DNA of 64,000 nt from Pseudoxanthomonas sp. X-1 (lineage in GTDB: Bacteria; Pseudomonadota; Gammaproteobacteria; Xanthomonadales; Xanthomonadaceae). Shown here piece after piece: positions 8,839-16,745 of the stretch; position 1 is the stretch's first letter, and every line of letters starts with the position of its first letter. The position numbers and the translations under genes were made by a program. The stretch lies in contig NZ_CP083376.1 of the NCBI RefSeq assembly GCF_020042665.1, forward strand, positions 310,001 through 374,000. The letters are read 5' to 3'. The notes beneath the pieces are model-generated. The model was given only the letters and a program-made list of their open reading frames with translations, was not told where the DNA came from and did not search any database.

Positions 8839-9108
8839 ATGTCCGCGCAAACGCCCGAAGAACACGAACTGGCCCAGCTGCTGGTCGAGAGTCTGAACCT
8901 GGAGGACGTGGACGCCGGCGCGATCGATCCGGAGGCGCCGCTGTTCAACACCGGCCTGGGCCTGGACTCGATCGACGCGCTGGAGCTGGCGCTGGCGATC
9001 GGCAAGAAATACGGCTTCCAGCTGCGCTCGGACAACGAGGACAACCAGCGCATCTTCGCCTCGCTGCGCGCGCTGTCGGCCCATGTCCAGGCCAACAAGA
9101 CCACCTGA
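8839..9108 (+). CDS. xanC: Acyl carrier protein of the aryl polyene synthase (XanC-type)
   Basis: 89-residue acyl carrier protein. The phosphopantetheine attachment serine is Ser44 in GLGLDSIDALELA. The start MSAQTPEEHE at 8839 gives a normal ACP length; upstream in-frame starts would add a non-ACP tail. It carries the hydroxybenzoyl starter and growing polyene, working with the AMP-ligases and the ketosynthase pair at 24128-26103. It opens the plus-strand run of pigment genes and is followed after 23 bp by a membrane-protein gene. Naming as xanC rests on family and cluster position. Confidence 0.9.
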   Translation: MSAQTPEEHELAQLLVESLNLEDVDAGAIDPEAPLFNTGLGLDSIDALELALAIGKKYGFQLRSDNEDNQRIFASLRALSAHVQANKTT

Positions 9109-9131
9109 GCCCCGGGCCCGCCCCGCACCCG

Positions 9132-9860
9132 ATGCGCGCGCCTGAGCCGGGCGCGCCGGCCGACGCCGCGCCCTGGGCGGTCGGCGCGGCGCTGCTGCTG
9201 GCCATCGTCTATTCGCCGCTGGCGCACTGGGCCAACGCCTCCGGCCGCAGCGACCTGGCCGTGCTGGCCGGCGCGGCGCTGGTGCTGATGCTGCTGATCG
9301 AACCGATCGCCCGCCGGCGCTGGTGGGCGTGGGCGCTGTGCGCGGCGCTGCTGGCCGCCCTGGTGCCGCTGTGGCGCTCGCCGCATGCGCTGCTGCTGCT
9401 GACCGCCCCGCCGGTGGTGTTCACCGGCTGGGTGGCGTGGTTCTTCGGCCGCAGCCTGCGCGCCGGGCGCGTGCCGCTGATCGGGCGCATCGTCGAAGGC
9501 CTGTACGCCCAGGCCGGGCAGCCGCTGAGCGACGAGCAGCGCCGCTACACCCGGCGCCTGACCCAGGCCTGGACCGCGCTGCTGGCCGCCATGACCGTCG
9601 CCAACCTGGTGCTGGCGCTGTGCGCGGTGCCCGGCGGCGTGCTGGCGCAGCTGGGCCGGCTCTCGCCCTGGCCGATCCCCGACGCCCATGCCTCGCTGTT
9701 CGCCAACCTGCTCGGCTATGGGGTGATCGGCGGATTCTTCCTGGGCGAGTACCTGCTGCGCGGGCGCTGGTTCCCGGTGCGGCCGTACCGCAACTTCGTC
9801 GACTTCGTGCGCCAGCTGGCGCGGCTGGGGCCGGCGTTCTGGCGCGACGTGCTGCGTTAA
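9132..9860 (+). CDS. Polytopic membrane protein, COG4648-like, aryl polyene cluster
   Basis: 242-residue integral membrane protein with about six hydrophobic segments (roughly residues 15-32, 40-57, 63-100, 145-170, 195-215), broken by a cytoplasmic loop near GRIVEGLYAQ. The signature blocks PPVVFTGWVAWFFGRSLRAG and PLIGRIV resemble the COG4648 predicted membrane proteins that recur beside acyl carrier proteins in aryl polyene clusters. Biochemical role is not established for the family; anchoring the synthase or handling lipid-linked product is possible. Start at ATG 9132, 23 bp after the ACP stop. Confidence 0.75.
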   Translation: MRAPEPGAPADAAPWAVGAALLLAIVYSPLAHWANASGRSDLAVLAGAALVLMLLIEPIARRRWWAWALCAALLAALVPLWRSPHALLLLTAPPVVFTGWVAWFFGRSLRAGRVPLIGRIVEGLYAQAGQPLSDEQRRYTRRLTQAWTALLAAMTVANLVLALCAVPGGVLAQLGRLSPWPIPDAHASLFANLLGYGVIGGFFLGEYLLRGRWFPVRPYRNFVDFVRQLARLGPAFWRDVLR

Positions 9861-9948
9861 GGCGGCCACGTTCAGGCTCGGCGGGCGGCGTTAAAAAATC
9901 GCAAAATCCCGCCGCCCAAGCGCGCGGCGGCCGGGTATCCTGTGGGTC

Positions 9949-10728
9949 ATGAGCATTTCGACCGAGAACATGGACGTGCAGGCCTCGCGGTCCCCCGGGC
10001 AACTGGCCTGGGGGGTCTGGAACATGCTGCAGCTGGTCTTCACCCTGCTCTGGACGGCCACGCTGTGCAGCCTGGTGCTGCTGCTGCATGTCCTGCGCGT
10101 GCCGGTGGCGCGCCTGCTGCGCATGGCGCCGCAGGTCTGGGCGCCGGTGCTGGTGGCCGGCGCGGGCGCCCGGCTGGTGGTCGAAGGCGGCGAGGATATC
10201 GACTGGTCGCGCCCTCACCTGATCGTCTCCAACCACCAGTCGGTGATCGACATCTGCGCGCTGTACATGGCCGTGCCGGTGCCGCTGCGCTTCCTGCTCA
10301 AGGACGAGATGCGCAAGGTGCCGTTCGTGAACTGGTACGCGCGCGCCACCGGCATGCTGTTCCTGGATCGCGACAGCCGCCGCGCCGGGGCGATCGTGCG
10401 CCGCCAGGCCGCCGCCGTGCTGGCCGCCGGCCATAGCCTGTGCCTGTTCCCCGAGGGCACGCGCAGCCGCACCGGCGAACTGGCGCCGTTCAAGGCCGGC
10501 CTGCTGCAGGCGGCCATCGACGCCGGCGTGACGGTGGTGCCGGTGGCGCTGGATGGCTGCGGCAAGGTGCTGCCGCCGCAGGGGCTGTTCCGCGTGCGGC
10601 CGGGCATCATCCGCGTGCGCATCGGCGCGCCGATCGACCCGCTCCGGCCCGGCGACACGCTGGACCGCCAGGCGCTCACCCGGCGCGCCCACGACGCCGT
10701 GCGCGCGATGCTGGAACCGCGGATCTGA
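9949..10728 (+). CDS. Lysophospholipid/PlsC-type acyltransferase
   Basis: 259-residue 1-acyl-glycerol-3-phosphate acyltransferase family protein. After one N-terminal membrane segment (about residues 20-50) come the PlsC motifs: SNHQSVID (HX4D catalytic pair), RDSRRAGA, FPEGTRSRTG and VPVALDGCG. In aryl polyene clusters such enzymes are thought to join the polyene acyl chain to a lipid or glycerol carrier in the inner membrane. It begins a tight run of six genes to 15365, each overlapping or nearly touching the next. Some xanthomonad clusters call the acyltransferase gene xanB1; I have not assigned that name. Confidence 0.87.
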   Translation: MSISTENMDVQASRSPGQLAWGVWNMLQLVFTLLWTATLCSLVLLLHVLRVPVARLLRMAPQVWAPVLVAGAGARLVVEGGEDIDWSRPHLIVSNHQSVIDICALYMAVPVPLRFLLKDEMRKVPFVNWYARATGMLFLDRDSRRAGAIVRRQAAAVLAAGHSLCLFPEGTRSRTGELAPFKAGLLQAAIDAGVTVVPVALDGCGKVLPPQGLFRVRPGIIRVRIGAPIDPLRPGDTLDRQALTRRAHDAVRAMLEPRI

Positions 10729-10736
10729 GCCAGCGC

Positions 10737-11018
10737 ATGGAATTCGCCGTCGCGCACGACCATCCGGCCCTGCCGGGCCATTTCCCTGGCCAGCCGATCG
10801 TGCCTGGCGTGGTGCTGCTGGCCCATGTGCTGGAGGCGATCGCCGCCGCGCACGGGGCCCTGCCCGGCGCGCTGCGCCTGCCGCAGGTGAAGTTCGTGCA
10901 GCCGCTGCTGCCCGGCCAGCGGGCGCGGGTGGAACTGGACGGCGCCGCGCCGCGCTGGAAGTTCCGCGTGCTGCGCGAGGACGCCGTGCTGGCCAGCGGC
11001 GAGGTGGTGGCCGCATGA
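10737..11018 (+). CDS. Short FabZ-like 3-hydroxyacyl-ACP dehydratase (hot-dog fold)
   Basis: 93-residue hot-dog protein. HPALPGHFPGQPIVPGVVLL matches the FabZ/FabA active-site region (H..FPG.PI.PGV), and the rest, LPQVKFVQPLLPGQ, follows the usual strand order. It is much shorter than FabZ (about 150 residues) and resembles the small dehydratases of aryl polyene clusters. It probably removes water in each elongation cycle, alone or with the second hot-dog protein at 14922-15365. Start ATG 10737 lies 8 bp after the acyltransferase stop, and its own stop overlaps the next ATG (11015). Confidence 0.8.
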   Translation: MEFAVAHDHPALPGHFPGQPIVPGVVLLAHVLEAIAAAHGALPGALRLPQVKFVQPLLPGQRARVELDGAAPRWKFRVLREDAVLASGEVVAA

Positions 11019-11998
11019 GCACCGTCTGGAAGCAGCGCCCCGAGGGCGGCAGCCGCCTGGCCCTGCGTCTGCTGCTCGCCATCGCCTGCCACGGCGGGCG
11101 TGGCCTGGCGCGGGTGCTGCTGTGGCCGATCACGCTGTACTTCATGGCGGTGCGCGGGCCGGAGCGGCGCGCCTCGCGCGCCTACCTGGCGCGCGTACTC
11201 GAGCGCCAGGTGCGCCTGCGCGATGTCGCCCGCCACATCCACACCTTCGCCTCGGTGATCCTGGACCGGGTGTTCCTGCTGAGCGGGCGCATGCGCGAGT
11301 TCGAGGTCGGCGTCACCGGCCTGGACGAACTGCACGCGCAGATGGACAAGGGCCGCGGCGTGCTGATCTTCGGCTCGCACCTGGGCAGCTTCGACGCGCT
11401 GCGCGTGCTGGCCCAGGAGCGCCCGGACGTGCAGGTCAAGGTGGTGCTGGACAAGGCCCAGGCGCCGGCGATGACCGAACTGCTGGCCACGCTCAACCCG
11501 CGCCTGGCCGACTGCATCATCGACGCCAGCCAGGACAGCACCTCGATCGTCATGGCGATCAAGCAGGCTACCGACGAGGGCCACCTGGTCGCGCTGCTGG
11601 TCGACCGCACGCGGCCGGAGGACCCGAGCCTGCCGGCGCAGTTCCTCGGCGCGCAGGCGCAGTTCCCGACCTCGCCCTGGCTGATCGGCGCGGTGCTCAA
11701 GGTGCCTGTGGTGCTCGCCTTCGGCCTGTACCACGGCCGGGCGCGCTACACGCTGGCCTTCGAGGCCTTCAGCGATGGCTTGGACGTGCCGCGCCGCAAC
11801 CGCGCCGCCACCTTGGGCGCGCTCATCCGTGGTTATGCCGCGCGGCTGGAGCATCATGTGCGCGCCGCGCCCTACAACTGGTTCAACTTCTATGATTTCT
11901 GGAACACCAAGGCCGACCCGGATCCTGCCGCCGCGGATGTGGGCGCTGATGCTGACGCTGCTGTGCAGCGCCGCACCGCTGTCCGCCGCATCGCCTGA
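11015..11998 (+). CDS. LpxL/HtrB-family acyltransferase
   Basis: 327-residue member of the lipid A lauroyl/myristoyl acyltransferase fold. One N-terminal hydrophobic segment (residues about 20-40) is followed by the HX4D-type block GSHLGSFDALR, LVDRTRPEDP and the C-terminal YNWFNFYDFW, which matches the WFxFYxFW end of these enzymes. In aryl polyene clusters this protein is presumed to acylate the pigment lipid rather than lipid A. The start overlaps the dehydratase stop by four bases, and its last 62 bp overlap the next gene. Confidence 0.85.
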   Translation: MSTVWKQRPEGGSRLALRLLLAIACHGGRGLARVLLWPITLYFMAVRGPERRASRAYLARVLERQVRLRDVARHIHTFASVILDRVFLLSGRMREFEVGVTGLDELHAQMDKGRGVLIFGSHLGSFDALRVLAQERPDVQVKVVLDKAQAPAMTELLATLNPRLADCIIDASQDSTSIVMAIKQATDEGHLVALLVDRTRPEDPSLPAQFLGAQAQFPTSPWLIGAVLKVPVVLAFGLYHGRARYTLAFEAFSDGLDVPRRNRAATLGALIRGYAARLEHHVRAAPYNWFNFYDFWNTKADPDPAAADVGADADAAVQRRTAVRRIA

Positions 11999-12572
11999 CG
12001 CGGTCGATCCGGGCTGGATCCTGTCCAGGATCGCGCGCACCGGCGCCATCTCCACCCCGTTCGTCGAATTGCGCGGCTCGGCCCTGCTCAAGGCGCCGCT
12101 GCGCGTGGAAGGCCGCTATGCGCGCGACGCCGACGCGACCCTGGTGCGCGAGGTCACCGCGCCCTACCACGAGAAGATCACCCTGAAGGGCCAGACCGCC
12201 ACGCTGGAGCGCGACGGCAAGGCCACGCGCACCTTCTCGCTGGCCCGCGCGCCGGAACTGGCCGATCTGCAGAAGGGTTTCGGCGCCCTGCTGAGCGGCG
12301 ACGCCAGCCAGCTCGAACAGCACTACGCGCTGAGCACCACCGGGACGCGCCAGGCCTGGCAGCTGCGCCTGGACCCGAAGGACGCCACCGCGTCCAAGGT
12401 GCCGGTGCGCGGCATCCAGCTCTACGGGCAGGGCGCGGAGCTGCGCTGCATCGAGACCACCGATGCCAAGGGCCAGGCGCAGCGCACGCTGCTGGCCGGC
12501 GCGGCGCATGCGGCGCAGGGCGTGGATGACGGCGCGGCCCTGACCGCGCTGTGCCGCGGCCACGCCGGGTGA
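11937..12572 (+). CDS. LolA-like periplasmic protein of the pigment cluster
   Basis: About 211 residues, with a signal peptide (WALMLTLLCSAAPLSAASPD) and a LolA-type half-barrel pattern of alternating strands: TPFVELRGSALLKAPL, VEGRYARDADATLVREVTAPY, EKITLKGQTATLERDGK. LolA-like proteins in aryl polyene operons are thought to carry the lipid-linked pigment across the periplasm. The start at ATG 11937 overlaps the upstream gene by 62 bp; ATG 11949 is an equally possible start and still leaves a signal peptide. The stop overlaps the GTG start of the exporter gene (GTGA). Confidence 0.78.
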   Translation: MWALMLTLLCSAAPLSAASPDAVDPGWILSRIARTGAISTPFVELRGSALLKAPLRVEGRYARDADATLVREVTAPYHEKITLKGQTATLERDGKATRTFSLARAPELADLQKGFGALLSGDASQLEQHYALSTTGTRQAWQLRLDPKDATASKVPVRGIQLYGQGAELRCIETTDAKGQAQRTLLAGAAHAAQGVDDGAALTALCRGHAG

Positions 12573-14929
12573 GCCTGCCGCCCGTCGCGCGCACCGGCCT
12601 GGCGCTGCTGTGGCTGGCGCTGCTGCTCGCGCTCGGCGCCTGGATCGGCAACACGCTCAAGCTGTCCGGCGACCTGCGCAAGTTCATGCCCGAGGCGCGG
12701 ACCCCCGCGCAGAAGCTGCTGCTGGACGAACTGGGCGAAGGCCCGGGTTCGCGCCTGCTGCTGCTGGCCATGTCCGGCAGCGACCCGGCCACGCTGGCGG
12801 CGCAGTCCAAGGCGCTGCGCGCGCGCCTGGCCAGCCAGCACGAGGCGATCTCGATGGTCGCCAACGGCGACGTGTCGCCGGCCGATGCGATCCCGGCCAA
12901 GTGGCTGCCGTACCGCTTCCTGCTGACCGACCGCTACGACGCCCATCCGCTGGACGCGGCCACGCTGCACGCCGAACTGGTCGAGCGCGTGCAGGACCTG
13001 GGCTCGCCGGCGGCCGAGATGATCGAGCCGATGCTGCCGCGCGATCCCACCCTGGAGCTGCTGCACGTGGCGCAGGGCCTGCAGCCGAACAACGCGCCGC
13101 AGCTGATCGACGGGGTGTGGTTCGACAAGGCAGGCAAGCGCGCGCTGCTGGTGGTGGAGACGGTGGCCGGCGGCTTCGATCCCAGCGGCCAGCAGCAGGC
13201 GGTGGGCGGCATCCGCGCCGCGTTCGACGCGGTGGCCAAGGGCAGCGGCAGTCAGCTGCTGCTGACCGGGCCGGGCGCGTTCTCGGTGGAGATCAGCACG
13301 CGCACCCAGAACGAGACCCAGTGGATCGGCATGCTCGACACCGGCGGGCTGATCCTGCTGCTGCTGATCGCCTACCGCAGCTGGAAGATCCCGCTGCTGG
13401 GCGTGCTGCCGCTGGCCAGCGCCGGCCTGGTGGGCATGGTCGCGGTGATGCTGTGCTTCGAACAGGTGCACGGCATCACGCTCGCCTTCGGCTTCACCCT
13501 GATCGGCGTGGTGCAGGACTATCCGATCCATCTGTTCAGCCATCAGCGCCCGGGGCTTTCGCCCTACGCCAACGCGCGCCACCTGTGGCCGACGCTGGCC
13601 ACCGGCGTGGTGTCCACCTGCATCGCGTATGTGACTTTCTTCTTCTCCGGTGTCGAAGGCCTGCGCCAGCTGGCGGTGTTCACCATCTGCGGGCTGGGCG
13701 GCGCTGCATTGCTGACGCGCCTGCTGCTGCCGGCGCTGATCGATCCCTCGCCGCGTGATTACGCCGACTCGCGGCTGATGGCGCGGCTGTTCGTGCTGAT
13801 CGATCGCCTGCCGCGGCCACGCTGGTCGCTGCTGGGCCTGGCGGTGGTCGCGGGGATCGTGATCGTCGCCAGCCCCACCCCGTTCTGGCAGGACGACCTG
13901 TCCAAGCTGACCCCGGTGCCGCACGAATCCCTGATGCAGGACGGGGAGCTGCGCGGCGAGCTCGGCGCGCCGGACGTGATGTACGTGCTGAGCCTGCAGG
14001 CGCCCGACCGGCAGGCCGCGCTGGCCGCCTCGTCCGCTCTGCGCACGCGCCTGGACGAGCAGATCGCCGCCGGCAACCTGGCCAGCTACGACATGGCCGC
14101 GCGCTACCTGCCGACCATCGCGACCCAGCGCAAGCGGCAGGCGCAGCTGCCCGCGCCGCAGGCCGCGCGCGCGATGCTGGAACAGGCCACCGCCGGGCTG
14201 CCGTTCCGCAGCGATGTCTTCGCCCCGTTCCTGGCCGACCTGGAGCAGGCGCGCACCGCCAGGCCGCTGGACGCGCCGGATGTGGCCGACACGCCGCTGG
14301 CCACGGGCGTGAACGGCCTGCTGCTGGAAGGCGACGGGCACACCACCGCCCTGGTCTCGCTCAGCGGCCTGCGCGATCCGGCCGCGCTCACCGCCGCGCT
14401 GGCCGGCACGGGCGCGCAGCTGATGGACCTGCGCGAAGCCTCGCGCACGCTGGTGCTGACCTACCACCGCGTGCTGGTGGCCATGGGCGTGGCGGCGGTG
14501 CTGCTGGCCATCGCGGTCAGCGTGGCGCTGCGCGAGCGCCGTCGCATCGTGCGCGTGCTGCTGCCGATGGGCCTGAGCGTGCTGCTGATCCTGGCGGTGC
14601 TGCGCGGTGCGGGCGTGGAGCTCAACCTGTTCCACCTGATCTCGCTGATCCTCGGCGCCGGGCTGGGCTTGGACTACGCGCTGTTCTTCGACCATGCCGG
14701 CGACGATGCGGCCGACCAGCGCCGCACACTGCACGCGCTGATCGTGTGCAGCCTGATGACGCTGCTGGTGTTCGTGCTGCTGGGGCTGTCCAGCATCCCG
14801 GTGCTGCGCGCGATCGGCTCGACCGTGGCGATGGGCGTGGTGTTCAACTTCGTGCTGGCGCTGCTGGTCTCGCGCGAGCACGCGCGCGGCGACGATGCGC
14901 AGCCCGCACAGGCCCCCGCGCATGGCTGA
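12569..14929 (+). CDS. MMPL/RND-family exporter of the aryl polyene pathway
   Basis: About 786-residue transporter with the RND/MMPL plan twice over: one N-terminal membrane helix, a periplasmic loop of about 220 residues, five helices (from TGGLILLLLIAYRS to LLTRLLLPALI), then the same again from SLLGLAVVAGIVIV to the C-terminus. The family motif appears as GFTLIGVVQDYPIHLFSH in the first half and GLGLDYALFFDH in the second. It is expected to move the pigment or its lipid conjugate from the inner membrane, handing it to the LolA-like protein. GTG 12569, overlapping the previous stop, is preferred; ATG 12551 is an alternative. Confidence 0.87.
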   Translation: MSLPPVARTGLALLWLALLLALGAWIGNTLKLSGDLRKFMPEARTPAQKLLLDELGEGPGSRLLLLAMSGSDPATLAAQSKALRARLASQHEAISMVANGDVSPADAIPAKWLPYRFLLTDRYDAHPLDAATLHAELVERVQDLGSPAAEMIEPMLPRDPTLELLHVAQGLQPNNAPQLIDGVWFDKAGKRALLVVETVAGGFDPSGQQQAVGGIRAAFDAVAKGSGSQLLLTGPGAFSVEISTRTQNETQWIGMLDTGGLILLLLIAYRSWKIPLLGVLPLASAGLVGMVAVMLCFEQVHGITLAFGFTLIGVVQDYPIHLFSHQRPGLSPYANARHLWPTLATGVVSTCIAYVTFFFSGVEGLRQLAVFTICGLGGAALLTRLLLPALIDPSPRDYADSRLMARLFVLIDRLPRPRWSLLGLAVVAGIVIVASPTPFWQDDLSKLTPVPHESLMQDGELRGELGAPDVMYVLSLQAPDRQAALAASSALRTRLDEQIAAGNLASYDMAARYLPTIATQRKRQAQLPAPQAARAMLEQATAGLPFRSDVFAPFLADLEQARTARPLDAPDVADTPLATGVNGLLLEGDGHTTALVSLSGLRDPAALTAALAGTGAQLMDLREASRTLVLTYHRVLVAMGVAAVLLAIAVSVALRERRRIVRVLLPMGLSVLLILAVLRGAGVELNLFHLISLILGAGLGLDYALFFDHAGDDAADQRRTLHALIVCSLMTLLVFVLLGLSSIPVLRAIGSTVAMGVVFNFVLALLVSREHARGDDAQPAQAPAHG

Positions 14930-15365
14930 GCGCGCCCTGCCGCGCACGCGCGCGGAGATCGCCCGGCTGGTGCCGCACCAGGGCCTGATGTGCCTGTGGG
15001 AGGAGGTGCTGGACTGGAACGACACGGCGCTGGTGCTGCGCAGCCACGGTCATCGCGCACCCGACCATCCGCTGCGCCGGCACGGCCGGCTGCACGCGGT
15101 GCACCTGTGCGAATACGGCGCCCAGGCCATGGCCGTGCACGGTGGCCTGCTCGGCCAGGCCAGCGGCGCGCCGGTGCGGCCCGGCATGCTGGTGGCGCTG
15201 CGCGGCGTGCAGCTGCACGTGGGCACGCTCGACGGACTGGAAGGTGCGCTGGAAGGCCATGCCGAGCTGCTGATGCACACCCCCGACAGCCAGCAGTACG
15301 GCTTCCGCATCCTGCACGCCGGCACGCTGCTGGCCGAAGGCCGCGCCTCGGTGATGCTGGGCTAA
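14922..15365 (+). CDS. Hot-dog dehydratase-like protein (ApeP-type)
   Basis: 147-residue FabA/FabZ-like hot-dog protein. LVPHQGLMCLWEEVLDW near the N-terminus is typical of the second dehydratase in aryl polyene clusters, whose homologues usually read PH..PM.LLD.V..W. HLCEYGAQAMAVHGGLLGQ is the central helix. It probably forms a dehydratase pair with the short FabZ-like protein at 10737-11018. ATG 14922 overlaps the exporter stop by 8 bp. It is the last gene of the tightly packed run; a palindromic repeat follows. Confidence 0.82.
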   Translation: MAERALPRTRAEIARLVPHQGLMCLWEEVLDWNDTALVLRSHGHRAPDHPLRRHGRLHAVHLCEYGAQAMAVHGGLLGQASGAPVRPGMLVALRGVQLHVGTLDGLEGALEGHAELLMHTPDSQQYGFRILHAGTLLAEGRASVMLG

Positions 15366-15403
15366 CGCGCGGCGGCCGTGCTTGGTTTGGTTTGGCTTGG
15401 TTT

Positions 15404-15513
15404 GGTGGGAGCCGCCATGGCGGCGATGAGGCTTTACCGATCATCCCTCGGCACCGATAACAGCTGAGGCTTTACCGGGGGAAAGCCCCATCGCCGCCAT
15501 GGCGGCTCCCACC
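15404..15513. repeat. REP-like palindromic element, family A, copy 2 (extended)
   Basis: Arms GGTGGGAGCCGCCATGGCGG and its reverse complement ending CCATGGCGGCTCCCACC enclose a longer centre than the other copies. The phrase GAGGCTTTACCG occurs twice in this centre, suggesting an internal duplication. The inverted symmetry continues beyond the element: GGTTTGGCTTGGTTTGG on the left mirrors CCAAGCCAAGCGAATCC on the right. It sits between the dehydratase and ketoreductase genes of the pigment cluster. Confidence 0.8.
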
Positions 15514-15561
15514 AAGCCAAGCGAATCCAAGCAAAGCACGCTGCATTGCTACCATGCGCCC

Positions 15562-16308
15562 ATGACTTCATCGACGACTTCAAAGCCAGCGCGGCGCGCG
15601 CCGGTGACCGGCGGCAGTGGCGACCTGGGCGGGGCGATCTGCACCGCACTGGGCGCGGCGGGCTTCGAGGTGATCGTGCATGCCAACGGCAACCTCGCGC
15701 GCGCTCAAGCTGTGGCGCAACGCATCGCCGAATCCGGCGGCCGCGCGCAGGCCGTGGCCTTCGACCTGGCCGACGCCGATGCCTGCGCGACCGCCATCGC
15801 CACGCTGCTGGAAGCAGGTCCGGTGCAGGTGGTGGTCAACAATGCCGGCATCCACGACGACGCGCCGATGGCCGGCATGAGCGCGCAGCAGTGGCATCGC
15901 GTCATCGATGTCTCGCTGCACGGCTTTTTCCACGTCACCCAGCCCCTGCTGCTGCCGATGGCGCGCACGCGCTGGGGCCGGGTGGTGAGCGTGTCCTCGG
16001 TCGCGGCGGTGATCGGCAACCGCGGCCAGGTCAACTACGCCGCGGCCAAGTCGGCCCTGCATGGCGCCACCAAGTCGCTGGCGCGCGAGATGGCCAGCCG
16101 CGGCATCACCGCCAACGTGGTCGCGCCCGGCGTGATCGAGGGCGCGATGATCGGGACGCAGTTCCCACCCGAGGCCATCAAGCAACTCGTCCCCGCCGCC
16201 CGCGCCGGCAAGCCCGAGGAAGTCGCCGCGCTGGTGGCCTTTCTCTGTTCCGACGCCGCCGGCTACATCAATGGCCAGGTGATCGGGGTCAATGGTGGGA
16301 TGGCGTAG
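15562..16308 (+). CDS. 3-oxoacyl-ACP reductase, FabG-like SDR
   Basis: 248-residue short-chain dehydrogenase. The cofactor motif is TGGSGDLGGAI near residue 16, then NNAG at 93-96, and the catalytic set is Ser146, Tyr159 and Lys163 in SVSSVAAV...VNYAAAKSA. The last part, GYINGQVIGVNGGMA, is a typical FabG ending. It should reduce the 3-keto group in each polyene elongation round. ATG 15562 gives the normal FabG length; longer in-frame starts would read through the palindromic repeat. It is the last plus-strand pigment gene before the RHS locus. Confidence 0.88.
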   Translation: MTSSTTSKPARRAPVTGGSGDLGGAICTALGAAGFEVIVHANGNLARAQAVAQRIAESGGRAQAVAFDLADADACATAIATLLEAGPVQVVVNNAGIHDDAPMAGMSAQQWHRVIDVSLHGFFHVTQPLLLPMARTRWGRVVSVSSVAAVIGNRGQVNYAAAKSALHGATKSLAREMASRGITANVVAPGVIEGAMIGTQFPPEAIKQLVPAARAGKPEEVAALVAFLCSDAAGYINGQVIGVNGGMA

Positions 16309-16391
16309 AGCTCGCCTGCCAAATGGGTTCTAAGTCCATTTTCCAGAGAAGGTTAATATTTAGACGCTATTGCCGTCGTATTTCTCCAGGG

Positions 16392-16745
16392 TCACTCATA
16401 TAACTCAACATTATTTATCTTAAGGCTATTGATATCGATCTCATATCTCGCTCCTCCGCCTAGGATGGGACCCTCGTGCTTATCTCTTTTAAGAGAAAAA
16501 ATCACGATGTAAGAGTCCGACGATTGTGCCAATCCGATCGAGTAATTTTTATAGTCATACACGTAGTTGGCGAGCGCCAGATTTTCTTTATCGAGCTTTG
16601 CTTTGTTTTTCTCTTCTATGAGCTTTTTCTCGAAGTTCTGCGCCGCCACCTTGCCAGCTTCGAAGGCTCGCTCAAAGTCGCCAGACGAGGCCGCGCTTGA
16701 GTAGCTCAGAAAAAAAATGGATAGAAATAACGATGAATTCTTCAT
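16392..16745 (-). CDS. Small secreted protein, candidate immunity partner of the RHS tip
   Basis: 117-residue protein that I do not recognise. MKNSSLFLSIFFLSYSSAASS is a signal peptide, so the mature form of about 97 residues is periplasmic. It begins with a charged helical region rich in Lys/Glu (FEKKLIEEKNKAKLDKENLA) and continues with strand-like segments (DSYIVIFSLKRD, ARYEIDINSLKI). The base composition is strikingly AT-rich compared with neighbours and matches the 3' end of the RHS gene. Its ATG overlaps the RHS stop (ATGA at 16742-16745). Position, overlap, size and composition are those expected of an immunity gene; this is inference without homology. Confidence 0.7.
   Translation of the reverse strand: MKNSSLFLSIFFLSYSSAASSGDFERAFEAGKVAAQNFEKKLIEEKNKAKLDKENLALANYVYDYKNYSIGLAQSSDSYIVIFSLKRDKHEGPILGGGARYEIDINSLKINNVELYE

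Noticed and set aside
12422..15025. 867-codon open frame on the minus strand opposite the MMPL exporter
   Set aside because: Gln/His/Arg-rich translation without domains. The high GC content keeps antisense frames open, and the plus-strand exporter explains the region.
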